Part shown: positions 45,707 through 54,378 of the stretch, piece after piece
How positions within the stretch are numbered: the stretch's first letter is position 1
Layout of the letters: each line of letters begins with the position of its first letter
Origin: Oceaniovalibus guishaninsula JLT2003
GTDB taxonomy: Bacteria > Pseudomonadota > Alphaproteobacteria > Rhodobacterales > Rhodobacteraceae
Reading direction: 5' to 3'
DNA: 64,000 bases
Assembly: GCF_000299575.1 (NCBI RefSeq)
Contig: NZ_AMGO01000006.1
Span: forward strand, 1-64,000
Position numbers and translations under genes: made by a program
Notes under the pieces: generated by a model
The model's database searches: none
Told to the model about the DNA's origin: nothing
The model's input: only the letters and a program-made list of their open reading frames with translations

Positions 45707-46804
45707 TCAGGCGTTGAACAGGAAATGCAGCACGTCGCCGTCCTTGACCTCATAGCCTTTCCCCTCGACCCGCATCTTGCCCGCTTCCTTCGCGCCAGCC
45801 TCGCCGCCCAGTGCCACGAAATCGTCATAAGCGATGGTTTCCGAACGGATGAAGCCGCGCTCGAAATCGCCGTGGATCACGCCCGCGGCCTGGGGCGCGC
45901 GGGTGCCGGCGGGGATCGTCCATGCGCGCGCTTCCTTGGGACCGACGGTGAAATAGGTCTGCAATCCCAGCAGCGCATAGCCCGCGCGGATCAGCCGGTC
46001 GAGCCCGGGTTCCTCCAGCCCCATCTCGGCCAGAAATTCGGCCGCCTCGTCGGCGGGAAGCTGGGCGATCTCCTCCTCGATGCGGGCGGAAATCACGACT
46101 TCAGCCGCCCCTTCGGCAACGGCCATCTGGCGCACCCGCTCGGTCAGGGCGTTGCCGGTCGCGGCGTCGTCCTCGGACACGTTGCAGACATAAAGGATCG
46201 GCTTGGCGGTCAGCAATTGCAGCATCCGCCACGCCTTGCCATCCTCGTCGTCGACGGGAACGCTGCGGGCGGGGCGACCTTGTTCCAGCGCGGCCTGCGC
46301 GGCCGTGAGCAGGCGTTCCTGCTGGACCGCCTCCTTGTCGCCGCCGCGCACCTTGCGGACGATGTTGGTCAGGCGGCGCTCGACCGATTCGAGGTCGGCC
46401 AGCATCAGTTCCGTCTCGATCGTCTGCGCGTCGGCCACCGGATCGACGCGACCATCGACATGGGTGATGTCGTCGTCCTCGAAGCAGCGCAGCACATGGG
46501 CGATGGCATCGCATTCGCGGATATTGGCCAGAAACTGATTTCCCAGCCCCTCGCCCCGGCTGGCACCCTTCACCAGCCCGGCGATGTCCACGAAGGTCAT
46601 GCGCGTCGGCACGACCTGTTTCGACTTCGCGATGGCGGCCAGCCGGTCTAGACGGGCATCGGGCACCGCGACCTCGCCCACATTCGGCTCGATCGTGCAG
46701 AAGGGGAAGTTGGCCGCCTGCGCGGCGGCGGTGCGGGTCAGCGCGTTGAACAAAGTGGACTTGCCGACATTCGGCAGCCCGACGATCCCCATTCTGAAAC
46801 CCAT
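45707..46804 (-). CDS. ychF: Redox-regulated ATPase YchF (OLA1)
   Basis: A 365-residue Obg-like P-loop protein. Motifs: G1 GLPNVGKSTLFNAL (about residues 8-21), VDIAGLVKGASRGEGLGNQF (G3), LYVCNVSEDD (G4-like, altered from NKxD, which explains the ATP preference), and the C-terminal TGS domain ending VKDGDVLHFLFNA. YchF binds ribosomes and is linked to translation and oxidative stress. Length is normal. It leads an operon with serB and the TSUP gene. Confidence 0.97.
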   Translation of the reverse strand: MGFRMGIVGLPNVGKSTLFNALTRTAAAQAANFPFCTIEPNVGEVAVPDARLDRLAAIAKSKQVVPTRMTFVDIAGLVKGASRGEGLGNQFLANIRECDAIAHVLRCFEDDDITHVDGRVDPVADAQTIETELMLADLESVERRLTNIVRKVRGGDKEAVQQERLLTAAQAALEQGRPARSVPVDDEDGKAWRMLQLLTAKPILYVCNVSEDDAATGNALTERVRQMAVAEGAAEVVISARIEEEIAQLPADEAAEFLAEMGLEEPGLDRLIRAGYALLGLQTYFTVGPKEARAWTIPAGTRAPQAAGVIHGDFERGFIRSETIAYDDFVALGGEAGAKEAGKMRVEGKGYEVKDGDVLHFLFNA

Positions 46805-46872
46805 GTCATCCCCCGCGGTTGCACCGGCGGCGTATGCCCACCGGCGCGCGCGGGGTCAACACTGGGTGCCCG

Positions 46873-47073
46873 TCATGCCCCGCGCCTGTCGGCATGGGAC
46901 TGATAGATCAGGATCCAGGCCAGCAGGATGAAGATCGGATGACCCAGCCCCCCCGAGATCAGGATCGCGGGCAGCCAGATCACGAAGACCAGGATGGACA
47001 GAAGCACCCGACCCGTCAGGAAGATCGAGAGCGGCGGCAGGAAAAGTGCGAGTACATAGTTCATGCAGCGCAT
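46873..47073 (-). CDS. Small two-helix membrane protein (YqaE/Pmp3-like)
   Basis: A 66-residue protein with two hydrophobic helices: YVLALFLPPLSIFLTG (residues 6-21) and LSILVFVIWLPAILISGGLG with a following LLAWILIYQ. The LPPLSIFL motif resembles the LPPLGVFL of YqaE/Pmp3 proteins, which affect membrane potential under salt stress, but the spacing is not perfect. A second ATG at 47064 (Met4) is an equally good start. Neither has a clear ribosome binding site. Confidence 0.65.
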   Translation of the reverse strand: MRCMNYVLALFLPPLSIFLTGRVLLSILVFVIWLPAILISGGLGHPIFILLAWILIYQSHADRRGA

Positions 47074-47191
47074 ATAGGGGCCGCTTCGCGCAGTTCATCC
47101 CCTTTGGGGCTTGCACTTGACGGGTGGTTTGCGAAACGTCCCCCGGACGAGCAGAACCACGCAGAACCCGACGCCTGAAACAGGGACCGCC

Positions 47192-47671
47192 ATGACACGC
47201 CTTCTTTCGATCCTCGCCCTTTGCCTGATCCCGATGGGTGCCTCGGCGCAGTCGCTGGTCTTTTCGCTGGGGGCCACGGATTTCCACGAGTCGGATGCCG
47301 GCGATCCGGTGCAAGGGGGCATCGACGTGCTGACGCGTCCGTTCAGAAGCCTCGGGCCGGTCGATCTGGAGCTTGGGGTCGCCGCGACCGTCGATTTCGA
47401 AGGCAACGCCTGGCTGGGTGCCGGCCTGGCCGCGACGGCCGATCTCGGCGCGCTCTATTACGTCGAGGGCAGCGTGATGCCGGGCTGGTTCCATGCTTCG
47501 GACGACGCTCTGGAATCGGATGGGACCGTGCGCAGCCTGATCGGGGTCGGGCGGCGGTTCGGTCCGGCGACATCGGTGGCACTGGCGGTCTCGCATCGCT
47601 CGGCCCTCGGGTCGGACGACCGCAACGGCGCGCATAACGATCTGACGCTGCGTTTGCGGCGCGAGTTCTGA
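47192..47671 (+). CDS. Outer-membrane beta-barrel protein, PagL/acyloxyacyl hydrolase-like
   Basis: A 159-residue secreted protein with a signal peptide (about 1-20, ASAQSLVF) and alternating hydrophobic strands ending in a C-terminal Phe, typical of an eight-strand outer-membrane barrel. The region LAVSHRSALGSDDRNGAHND resembles the PagL (lipid A 3-O-deacylase) active site H-x-S; here His135 and Ser137. The Glu expected 12 residues later is replaced by Asn149 next to Asp150, so enzymatic activity is uncertain. The ATG at 47192 is preceded by CAGGGA. It lies just before trpA. Confidence 0.55.
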   Translation: MTRLLSILALCLIPMGASAQSLVFSLGATDFHESDAGDPVQGGIDVLTRPFRSLGPVDLELGVAATVDFEGNAWLGAGLAATADLGALYYVEGSVMPGWFHASDDALESDGTVRSLIGVGRRFGPATSVALAVSHRSALGSDDRNGAHNDLTLRLRREF

Positions 47672-47716
47672 GATGACCCGACGCCGCACGACCGCCCGAA
47701 CCTCAAAGGAAAGACC

Positions 47717-48508
47717 ATGAGCCGCATCGCCGCCAAGTTCGCCGCCCTTCGCGCGGAAGGAAGGCGCGCCTTCGTCAGCTATGTAATGGCGGGCGATCCC
47801 GACTATGCCACCTCGCTCGATCTGGTGCGCGGCCTGCCGGGGGCCGGGGTGGATATCGTCGAACTGGGCGTGCCTTTCACCGATCCGATGGCCGATGGTC
47901 CGACGATCCAGCAGGCAGGACAGCGCGCGCTGGCGCAGGGGATGACGCTGGACCGCACGCTGGACATGGTGCGCGCCTTTCGCGAAGGCGACGACACGAC
48001 GCCCATCGTGATGATGGGCTATTACAACCCCATCTATTCGCGCGGGGTGGCCGCGTTCCTGAAGGATGCGAAGGCCGCCGGGGTGGACGGGCTGATCGTC
48101 GTCGATCTGCCCCCCGAGGAAGACGACGAGCTGTGCCTGCCCGCGCTGGCATCGGGCATCGACTTCATCCGGCTGGCGACACCGACGACCGACGATGCCC
48201 GTCTGCCGCGCGTCCTTCAGAATACCAGCGGCTTCGTCTATTACGTCTCGATCACCGGGATCACCGGCGCGGCGGCCCCCGAAGCGGCCGATGTCGCGCC
48301 CGAGGTCGCGCGCATCAAGGCCGCGACCGACCTGCCGGTGATCGTGGGCTTCGGCATCCGCACGCCCGACAGCGCCCGCGCCATCGCCGCCATCGCCGAC
48401 GGTTGCGTCGTCGGATCGGCCATCGTGGCCGAGCTGGCGTCGGGCAAGTCGGTGGCCGATGTGCTGGCCTTCACCGCCGACCTGGCGCGGGGCGCGCATT
48501 CGGCCTGA
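47717..48508 (+). CDS. trpA: Tryptophan synthase alpha chain
   Basis: A 263-residue TIM-barrel enzyme cleaving indole-3-glycerol phosphate to indole. Motifs include [36 protein letters not shown] with the catalytic Glu and Asp, [11 protein letters not shown] and [13 protein letters not shown], and [10 protein letters not shown] for phosphate binding. It is separated from trpB and trpF by about 8-10 kb and lies on the opposite strand, unlike the classical trpFBA order. The start has an AAAGGAAAG site. Confidence 0.97.
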   Translation: MSRIAAKFAALRAEGRRAFVSYVMAGDPDYATSLDLVRGLPGAGVDIVELGVPFTDPMADGPTIQQAGQRALAQGMTLDRTLDMVRAFREGDDTTPIVMMGYYNPIYSRGVAAFLKDAKAAGVDGLIVVDLPPEEDDELCLPALASGIDFIRLATPTTDDARLPRVLQNTSGFVYYVSITGITGAAAPEAADVAPEVARIKAATDLPVIVGFGIRTPDSARAIAAIADGCVVGSAIVAELASGKSVADVLAFTADLARGAHSA

Positions 48509-48565
48509 GCATTGCGGGACGCAGCGGCCCCCGCTAATCATGGGCGGGACCACGGAAGGACGCCC

Positions 48566-49735
48566 ATGCCCCCCATTACCGAGATCGAGGATCTGCGGCG
48601 GATCTACAAACGGCGAGTGCCGCGGATGTTCTACGATTACTGCGAAAGCGGCAGCTGGACCGAGCAGACCTTCCGCGAGAACAGCAGCGATTTCGACCTT
48701 CTGCGCCTGCGCCAGCGCGTCGCCGTCGACATGGCCGGGCGCAGCACCGCGACACGGATGATCGGGCAGGACGTGGCGATGCCCGTGGCCCTCGCCCCTG
48801 TCGGGCTGACGGGCATGCAGCACGCGGACGGCGAGATCCTCGCCGCGCGCGCGGCCGAGGCTTTCGGCGTGCCGTTCACCCTGTCCACCATGTCCATCTG
48901 TTCCATCGAGGATGTGGCCGAACATACCACAGAACCCTTCTGGTTTCAGGTCTATACGCTGAAGGACGACGACTTCATGCGGCGCCTGTTCGAGAGGGCG
49001 CGCGATGCGGGATGTTCGGCCATCGTCATCACCGTCGATCTTCAGATCATGGGTCAGCGGCACAAGGATATTCGCAACGGCCTGTCGGCCCCGCCCAAGC
49101 TGACCGCGAAATCGCTGGCCGACATGGCGACGCGCGTGGGCTGGGGGCTGGAGATGCTGCGCACGAAGCGGCGATCCTTCGGCAACATCGTCGGTCACGC
49201 CAAGGGCGTCAGCGATCCGTCCTCGCTGGCGTCCTGGACGGCCGAGGCGTTCGATCCGTCGCTGACATGGGACCGCATCGGCAAGCTGATGGAGATGTGG
49301 GGCGGCAAGGTGATCCTCAAGGGCATTCTGGATGCCGACGACGCGCGCATGGCGGTCAAGGTCGGCGCCGATGCCATCGTGGTCAGCAACCACGGCGGGC
49401 GGCAACTGGACGGGGCCATCAGCTCGATCCGGGCGCTGCCCGAGATCATGGATGCCGTTGGAGGCGAGATCGAGGTGCATCTGGATGGCGGCATCCGGTC
49501 GGGTCAGGACGTGCTGAAGGCCGTGGCGCTGGGGGCCAAGGGCACCTATATCGGCCGGGCCTTCGTCTATGGCCTCGGCGCGCGGGGGCAGCGCGGCGTG
49601 ACCGAGGCGCTGGAGGTGATCCACAAGGAACTTGACACGTCTATGGCGCTGTGCGGGCGCAAGCGGATCGAGGACGTGGATCGCGACATCCTGCTGGTGG
49701 ACGACGATTTCCACCGCTTCCGCCGCAACGCCTGA
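48566..49735 (+). CDS. FMN-dependent alpha-hydroxy-acid dehydrogenase (L-lactate dehydrogenase type)
   Basis: A 389-residue enzyme of the LldD/glycolate oxidase family. It starts PPITEIEDLRRIYKRRVPRMFYDYCE and shows PVALAPVGLTGMQHADGEIL, FTLSTMSICSIEDVAE, FQVYTLKDDDF, VITVDLQIMGQRHKDIRNG (substrate Arg-like), ILKGILDADDA, and the catalytic SNHGGRQLDGA with the base His, then HLDGGIRSGQDVLKA for FMN phosphate. It oxidises a 2-hydroxy acid, probably L-lactate, and passes electrons to quinone or oxygen. It precedes the amylosucrase gene by eight bases, likely one transcript. Confidence 0.92.
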   Translation: MPPITEIEDLRRIYKRRVPRMFYDYCESGSWTEQTFRENSSDFDLLRLRQRVAVDMAGRSTATRMIGQDVAMPVALAPVGLTGMQHADGEILAARAAEAFGVPFTLSTMSICSIEDVAEHTTEPFWFQVYTLKDDDFMRRLFERARDAGCSAIVITVDLQIMGQRHKDIRNGLSAPPKLTAKSLADMATRVGWGLEMLRTKRRSFGNIVGHAKGVSDPSSLASWTAEAFDPSLTWDRIGKLMEMWGGKVILKGILDADDARMAVKVGADAIVVSNHGGRQLDGAISSIRALPEIMDAVGGEIEVHLDGGIRSGQDVLKAVALGAKGTYIGRAFVYGLGARGQRGVTEALEVIHKELDTSMALCGRKRIEDVDRDILLVDDDFHRFRRNA

Positions 49736-49743
49736 CCGGGACG

Positions 49744-51648
49744 ATGCCCTCGCTTTCCGCCGCGACCGTGGCCGACGATACGCTGTTCGACTGGCGCTGG
49801 CAGCGGGCCGAGGCCGACCTGATCGCGCCGCTGACGCGGCTATACGGCGGACGGGTGGAGATGGCCGCCTTCCGCGACCGGCTGCGCGCCCTTCTGCGCG
49901 CGAAATGGGAGGCGCGGCCGGCGGATCTGCGGGCACTGGACCTGCGGCGCGACCTGAACCCGCGCTGGTTCATGGATCAGCGGATGGCGGGCTATGTCTT
50001 CTATATCGACCGCTTCTGCGGCACGCTGAAGGCCCTGCCCGACCGGATCCCCTATCTGACCGATCTGGGCATTACCTATGCCCATTTCATGCCCTGCCTG
50101 AAACCGCGCCCCGGCGACAGCGACGGCGGCTATGCGGTGATGGATTACGGCGCCATCGACCCGCGGCTGGGCGACATGGACGATTTCCGCGCCGCCACGG
50201 CCGCGCTGCGCGAAGCGGGCATATCGACCTGCATCGACATGGTGCTGAACCACACGGCGGCCGAGCATGACTGGGCGATGCGCGCCAAGGCGGGCGATCC
50301 GTTCTATCGGGCCTTCTATCACGTCTTCGACGACGACACCCTGCCGCGCCAATACGAACGCACCCTGCTGGAGGTCTTTCCCAACCAGGCGCCGGGCAAT
50401 TTCACACTCGATCCCGAGATGGGCAAATGGGTCTGGACGACCTTTAACGCCTTTCAGTGGGATCTGAACTGGGCCAACCCCGAGGTCTTCCTCGCCATTC
50501 TCGGCATCGTTCTCGATCTCGCCAATGCGGGGGCCGAAGTGCTGCGCCTCGACGCGGTGGCGTTCATGTGGAAGCGGCTGGGCACCGTCAGCCAGAATGA
50601 GCCCGAGGTGCACGACATCCTTCAGGCGATCAACCAGGCCACGTCCATCGCCGCCCCCGCGATCATCCACAAGGCCGAGGCGATCGTCGCGCCGTCCGAT
50701 CTGGTGCCCTATCTGGGCGCCGGGCGTCATGCCGGGCGGGTCTGCAATTTGGCCTATCACAACAGCCTGATGGTGCAGTTCTGGTCGGCGCTGGCCAGCG
50801 GGCGCACCGATCTGATGGCCGACGTGCTGGACCGGCACTTTCCCGACGCCTTCGTCGATGCGCAATGGGCGACCTATATCCGCTGCCACGACGATATCGG
50901 TTGGGCCGTCACCGAAGAGGACGCGGAACGCGCAGGCGTTACCGGCCCCGGCCATCGCGCCTTCCTGTCGGACTTCTATGCCGGCCGGTTCCCCGGCAGC
51001 TTCGCGCGGGGCGGCGACTTCCAGATCAACGACGCGACAGGCGACCGGCGGACCAACGGCAGCTTCGCGTCCCTGGCCGGACTGGAACAGGCGGTCGAGC
51101 TGGGCGATCCCCGCGCCATCGACCTGGCCGTGAACCGGATCCTGATGGGCCACGCGCTGATCGCCGCCTTCGGGGGGATGCCGCTGATCTATATGGGCGA
51201 CGAGCTGGGACTGACGAACGACCACACCTATCTCGACGATCCCGACCGGCGGGGCGACAGCCGCTGGATGCAGCGCCCGGCGATGGACTGGGCGCTGGCC
51301 GCCAGCGCCCCCCTGGCCGACGCGCCGCATGGCTGGATCTGGCGCGGCGTGCGGCACCTGCTGGCCGTCCGCGCCGCCACGCCCGAACTGGCCGGCACCG
51401 TACCGACGCGCATCCTGAAAACCGGGCACGACCGCATTTTCGCCTTCCGCCGTCCCGGCCTGGACGGCACGATGACGGCGATCTTCAACTTCGCGGACAA
51501 TTGGCAGCGGATCGCGGTCGAGGCCCTCGGCCTCGACCTGGCGGCCCTGCCCCCGGACCTGATCACCGGCACCGCGCCGACGGCGGATGGCGGCGATCTG
51601 GTGCTGCCGCCCTATGGCCGTCTATGGTTACGCGCGGCTTTCGACTGA
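49744..51648 (+). CDS. Amylosucrase (GH13 family)
   Basis: A 634-residue GH13 glucosyltransferase-like enzyme. The amylosucrase hallmarks are YVFYIDRFCGTLKALPDRIPYL near residue 80 (split), CLKPRPGDSDGGYAVMDY, DMVLNHTAAEHDWA, the nucleophile region EVLRLDAVAFMWKRLGT (Asp about 273), acid/base IIHKAEAIVAPSDLV (Glu about 318) and IRCHDDIGW (third Asp), then GGMPLIYMGDELG and DSRWMQRP. Amylosucrase transfers the glucosyl of sucrose to alpha-glucan and releases fructose. It follows lldD-like directly; no sucrose-synthesis gene is in the window. Its last 21 bases overlap the convergent MFS gene. Confidence 0.88.
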   Translation: MPSLSAATVADDTLFDWRWQRAEADLIAPLTRLYGGRVEMAAFRDRLRALLRAKWEARPADLRALDLRRDLNPRWFMDQRMAGYVFYIDRFCGTLKALPDRIPYLTDLGITYAHFMPCLKPRPGDSDGGYAVMDYGAIDPRLGDMDDFRAATAALREAGISTCIDMVLNHTAAEHDWAMRAKAGDPFYRAFYHVFDDDTLPRQYERTLLEVFPNQAPGNFTLDPEMGKWVWTTFNAFQWDLNWANPEVFLAILGIVLDLANAGAEVLRLDAVAFMWKRLGTVSQNEPEVHDILQAINQATSIAAPAIIHKAEAIVAPSDLVPYLGAGRHAGRVCNLAYHNSLMVQFWSALASGRTDLMADVLDRHFPDAFVDAQWATYIRCHDDIGWAVTEEDAERAGVTGPGHRAFLSDFYAGRFPGSFARGGDFQINDATGDRRTNGSFASLAGLEQAVELGDPRAIDLAVNRILMGHALIAAFGGMPLIYMGDELGLTNDHTYLDDPDRRGDSRWMQRPAMDWALAASAPLADAPHGWIWRGVRHLLAVRAATPELAGTVPTRILKTGHDRIFAFRRPGLDGTMTAIFNFADNWQRIAVEALGLDLAALPPDLITGTAPTADGGDLVLPPYGRLWLRAAFD

Positions 51649-52791
51649 CGGCGCGGCCGATACCCGGACCAGCATCGCCACGAAAACCGGCACCGCCAGC
51701 AGCATGACCGCGATGGCCGAAAAGGCGATCCGCAGACCGTAACCCTGCGCCACCAGCCCCATCAGCGGCGGGGCTATGAAGAAGCCCAGAAAACCGATGA
51801 CGGCGACCTTGGCGATGGAATTGGTCCGATGCCGCGGCGGCACGGCGCGGCCCACCATCGCCAGCGCCATCGGCGCCAAGACCGACACGCCAAGACCCAG
51901 CGCCGCAAACCCGACATAGGCCACCGCGATGCTGCCCGCCCAGGCCGCCGTCGCGGACCCCGCGGCCGATACCAGCGACGCCCAGACCAGGACCGTGCGC
52001 GCGCGCCAGCGGTCGGCCACAACTTGTCCCGACAGCCGCCCGACGAACATCGTCAGCCCCAGCAGCGTCGGACCCAGCGCGCCCTCGGCCGCGCGGCCGC
52101 CCAGCGTGCGTTCAAGATGCAGGGCGGACCAGCCTTCGCTGGCATTCTCGGCCATGAAGCCGACGGTGACGATCAGCCCGCCCCAAACGACGACGCGCAG
52201 CGGAAAGCCGCCCGATGCCCCAGCGTCATCCCCGGATGTGTCTGCCACAGGCTGATGCATCGCGCGCGTCGCCAGAAGACCGATCAGCGTCAGCGGCGCA
52301 AAGATCGCCAGTGCGGGCAGACCCGCCTCGCGCCCGATCCCGGCCCAGATCGCCCCGAACATGTAGGCAAGCGAGAACATCGCATGGTTGAGGTTCATCA
52401 GCGGCGCGTCCGCCCGCGCCTCGGCCTCGCTGACGCGGGCGTTCATCACCACGTCGAGAAGGCCCGACGACAGCCCGCACAGCCCCATCGCCAGACCGAA
52501 AACCACAAGGCCGGGCGCGATGCCCGGCAGCAGGAACGCGCAGGCCAGCATCGCCGCCGCCATCGGCATCGCCCGGACGCCCAGCCGCCGGTCGGCCAGG
52601 GGCGCCAGCCACATCGCCGTGACCAGCCCCAGCGCCGATGCGAACAAGGCCGCGCCGAAGGCCGCATCGCCCGCGCCCAGCGCCAGCTTGATCTGCGGGA
52701 CCATGGCCGCGAACGCCCCCCAGAGGCTGCCCATCACGGCGAAGGCCGGGGCGGTGCGGCGCGACAGATGCAGGGCGGATCGAAGCGACAT
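51628..52791 (-). CDS. MFS transporter
   Basis: A 387-residue, 12-helix major facilitator. It opens [20 protein letters not shown] with the first helix at about 13-33, and has the loop [15 protein letters not shown] (MFS motif A-like) and a second-half counterpart [15 protein letters not shown]. It belongs to the general sugar/drug exporter group (YbjJ-like appearance), substrate unknown. Start chosen at 52791: AAAGGGG lies six bases before it, whereas the longer frame to 52827 would add [11 protein letters not shown]-like residues without support. It converges on amylosucrase with a 21-base overlap. Confidence 0.85.
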   Translation of the reverse strand: MSLRSALHLSRRTAPAFAVMGSLWGAFAAMVPQIKLALGAGDAAFGAALFASALGLVTAMWLAPLADRRLGVRAMPMAAAMLACAFLLPGIAPGLVVFGLAMGLCGLSSGLLDVVMNARVSEAEARADAPLMNLNHAMFSLAYMFGAIWAGIGREAGLPALAIFAPLTLIGLLATRAMHQPVADTSGDDAGASGGFPLRVVVWGGLIVTVGFMAENASEGWSALHLERTLGGRAAEGALGPTLLGLTMFVGRLSGQVVADRWRARTVLVWASLVSAAGSATAAWAGSIAVAYVGFAALGLGVSVLAPMALAMVGRAVPPRHRTNSIAKVAVIGFLGFFIAPPLMGLVAQGYGLRIAFSAIAVMLLAVPVFVAMLVRVSAAPSVESRA

Positions 52792-52839
52792 GGCGGCCCC
52801 TTTTGCGGCGATCCCCGGCCATGGCACGCCTGCCCGGCC

Positions 52840-52868
52840 TTTTCAATCGCGCGGCCATGCCCTATAGG
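52840..52868 (+). promoter_or_regulatory. Putative promoter of rplY
   Basis: TTTTCA (52840-52845) and TATAGG (52863-52868) are 17 bases apart, about 60 bases before the rplY ATG. The region is the divergent gap with the MFS gene. Confidence 0.45.
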
Positions 52869-52928
52869 CACCGGGCCGCGCGGACACCCTTGGAGGCAGC
52901 GGCGCCCACATCAATGGAGACCACCGAA

Positions 52929-53594
52929 ATGGCTGGCGAAACACCGGATATCCAGGCCATGGAACGGACGGGGACAGGCAAGGGGGCCGCCCGTCAAGCC
53001 CGTCGCGACGGATACGTTCCTGGCATCGTTTACGGCGGCGGGACCGATCCCCTGCCCATCAACCTGCCCTATAACGCGCTGATCAAGCACCTGAAGGCCG
53101 GGCGCTTCCTGTCCACGCTCTTCAACCTCAAGGTCGAGGGGCACGAGGACGTGCGCGTCATCTGCCGCAACGTGCAGCGCGACGTGGTCAAGGATTTGCC
53201 CACGCATGTCGATCTGATGCGCCTGCGCCGCACCAGCCGCGTGAACCTGTTCATTCCGGTCGAACTGACCGGCGAGGAACAATCGCCCGGTCTGAAGAAG
53301 GGCGGCGTGCTGACGATGGTGCGGCCCGAGGTCGAACTGCGCTGCACCGCGGGCGACATTCCCGAAAAGATCGTCGGCGACGTGTCGCAGATGGATATTG
53401 GCGATACGCTGACGATCTCGATGATGCAGATGCCCGAAGGCAGCCGCGCGACGATCGACCGCGACTTCGTGATTGCCAACATCCAGGCGCCGTCGGGACT
53501 GGCATCGCAGAAGGACGACGAGGACGAGGCGGAAGCCGAGGTCGCCGCCGACGAGGTTCCGACGACCGAGATGGGACCGCCCGACGGCGAGTGA
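52929..53594 (+). CDS. rplY: 50S ribosomal protein L25/general stress protein Ctc
   Basis: A 221-residue L25 of the long Ctc type. It starts [24 protein letters not shown] (N-terminal 5S rRNA-binding domain, motif [11 protein letters not shown] and [11 protein letters not shown]), continues with the TL5 beta domain ([18 protein letters not shown]) and ends in an acidic tail ([16 protein letters not shown]). It binds 5S rRNA. The ATG at 52929 gives the usual MAGE start; two earlier ATGs in frame (52914 and further) are not supported. Confidence 0.95.
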   Translation: MAGETPDIQAMERTGTGKGAARQARRDGYVPGIVYGGGTDPLPINLPYNALIKHLKAGRFLSTLFNLKVEGHEDVRVICRNVQRDVVKDLPTHVDLMRLRRTSRVNLFIPVELTGEEQSPGLKKGGVLTMVRPEVELRCTAGDIPEKIVGDVSQMDIGDTLTISMMQMPEGSRATIDRDFVIANIQAPSGLASQKDDEDEAEAEVAADEVPTTEMGPPDGE

Positions 53595-53614
53595 GCGTCA
53601 CCGCAGCCAACGGC

Positions 53615-53650
53615 ACGGCGCGCCCTTCAAGGCGCGCCGTTTTCGTCTCT
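53615..53650 (+). terminator. Rho-independent terminator after rplY
   Basis: ACGGCGCGCC (53615-53624) and GGCGCGCCGT (53631-53640) form a perfect 10-bp GC-rich stem around CTTCAA, followed by TTTCGTCT. The stem starts 20 bases after the rplY stop and before pth, matching a classical intrinsic terminator. Confidence 0.85.
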
Positions 53651-53706
53651 GGCCACGGCGCCCGCGCCCGTGGCATCAGGGACACGTCGCAATGCAGGAG
53701 GACGCC

Positions 53707-54378
53707 ATGCGCCTGATCGTCGGCCTGGGCAATCCGGGTGCGAAATATGCGGGGCACCGGCACAACGTCGGCTTCATGGCCGTGGACCGGATCGCCGCCG
53801 ATCACGGCTTTCCGCCGTTCCGCGCGCGCTTTCAGGGCGAAATCAGCGAGGGACGGCTGGGCGAGGCGAAGGTCGCGCTGCTGAAACCCGGCACGTTCAT
53901 GAACCTGAGCGGGCAGTCGGTGGGCGAGGCCGCGCGTTTCTTCAAGCTCGACCCCGCCGACATCGTCGTCCTGCATGACGAGATCGACCTTGCCCCCGGC
54001 AAGCTGAAGACCAAGACCGGCGGCGGGCATGCCGGGCATAACGGGCTGCGGTCGCTGCATCAGCATCTGGGCCCCGACTGTGCCCGAGTGCGGATCGGCG
54101 TCGGGCATCCCGGCCACAAGGACGCGGTGCCGGGCTATGTGCTACATGATTTCGCCAAGGCCGATGCCGATTGGCTGGACAACCTGCTGCGCGGCATCTC
54201 GGACGGGGCGCCGGCGCTGGCTGCGGGCGATTTCGCCGCGTTCACCAATGCCGTCGGTCTGCGGACGGCCGCCCCGCGGGTCGAAAGGCCGCAAACCCCG
54301 CCGCGCTCGTCCGAGATGCCCGAGCCGGCGCCCGACACGCGATCCGCCCTGCAACGACTGGCGGATCGGTTCCGGTGA
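53707..54378 (+). CDS. pth: Peptidyl-tRNA hydrolase
   Basis: A 223-residue hydrolase recycling peptidyl-tRNAs. Family motifs are LIVGLGNPGAKYAGHRHNVGF with the catalytic His (split: GLGNPG and HRHNVGF), LLKPGTFMNLSGQSV with the essential Asn, VLHDEIDLAPGKLK with the Asp, and GGGHAGHNGLRSL. The start is fixed by AGGAGG five bases before the ATG at 53707; the ATG at 53692 would have no site. A 30-residue Pro/Arg-rich tail (PRVERPQTPPRSSEMPEPAP) follows the core, longer than in E. coli. It ends in a GTGA overlap with the DUF2332 gene. Confidence 0.96.
   Translation: MRLIVGLGNPGAKYAGHRHNVGFMAVDRIAADHGFPPFRARFQGEISEGRLGEAKVALLKPGTFMNLSGQSVGEAARFFKLDPADIVVLHDEIDLAPGKLKTKTGGGHAGHNGLRSLHQHLGPDCARVRIGVGHPGHKDAVPGYVLHDFAKADADWLDNLLRGISDGAPALAAGDFAAFTNAVGLRTAAPRVERPQTPPRSSEMPEPAPDTRSALQRLADRFR

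Noticed and set aside
44071-46804. Functional link of serB, ychF and TSUP as a new system
   Set aside because: Housekeeping genes with common families; the overlaps are ordinary in compact genomes.
46856-49936. 1026-codon open frame on the minus strand
   Set aside because: It is antisense to trpA, the hydroxy-acid dehydrogenase and others, all of which have clear family motifs. No start signal or recognisable domain.
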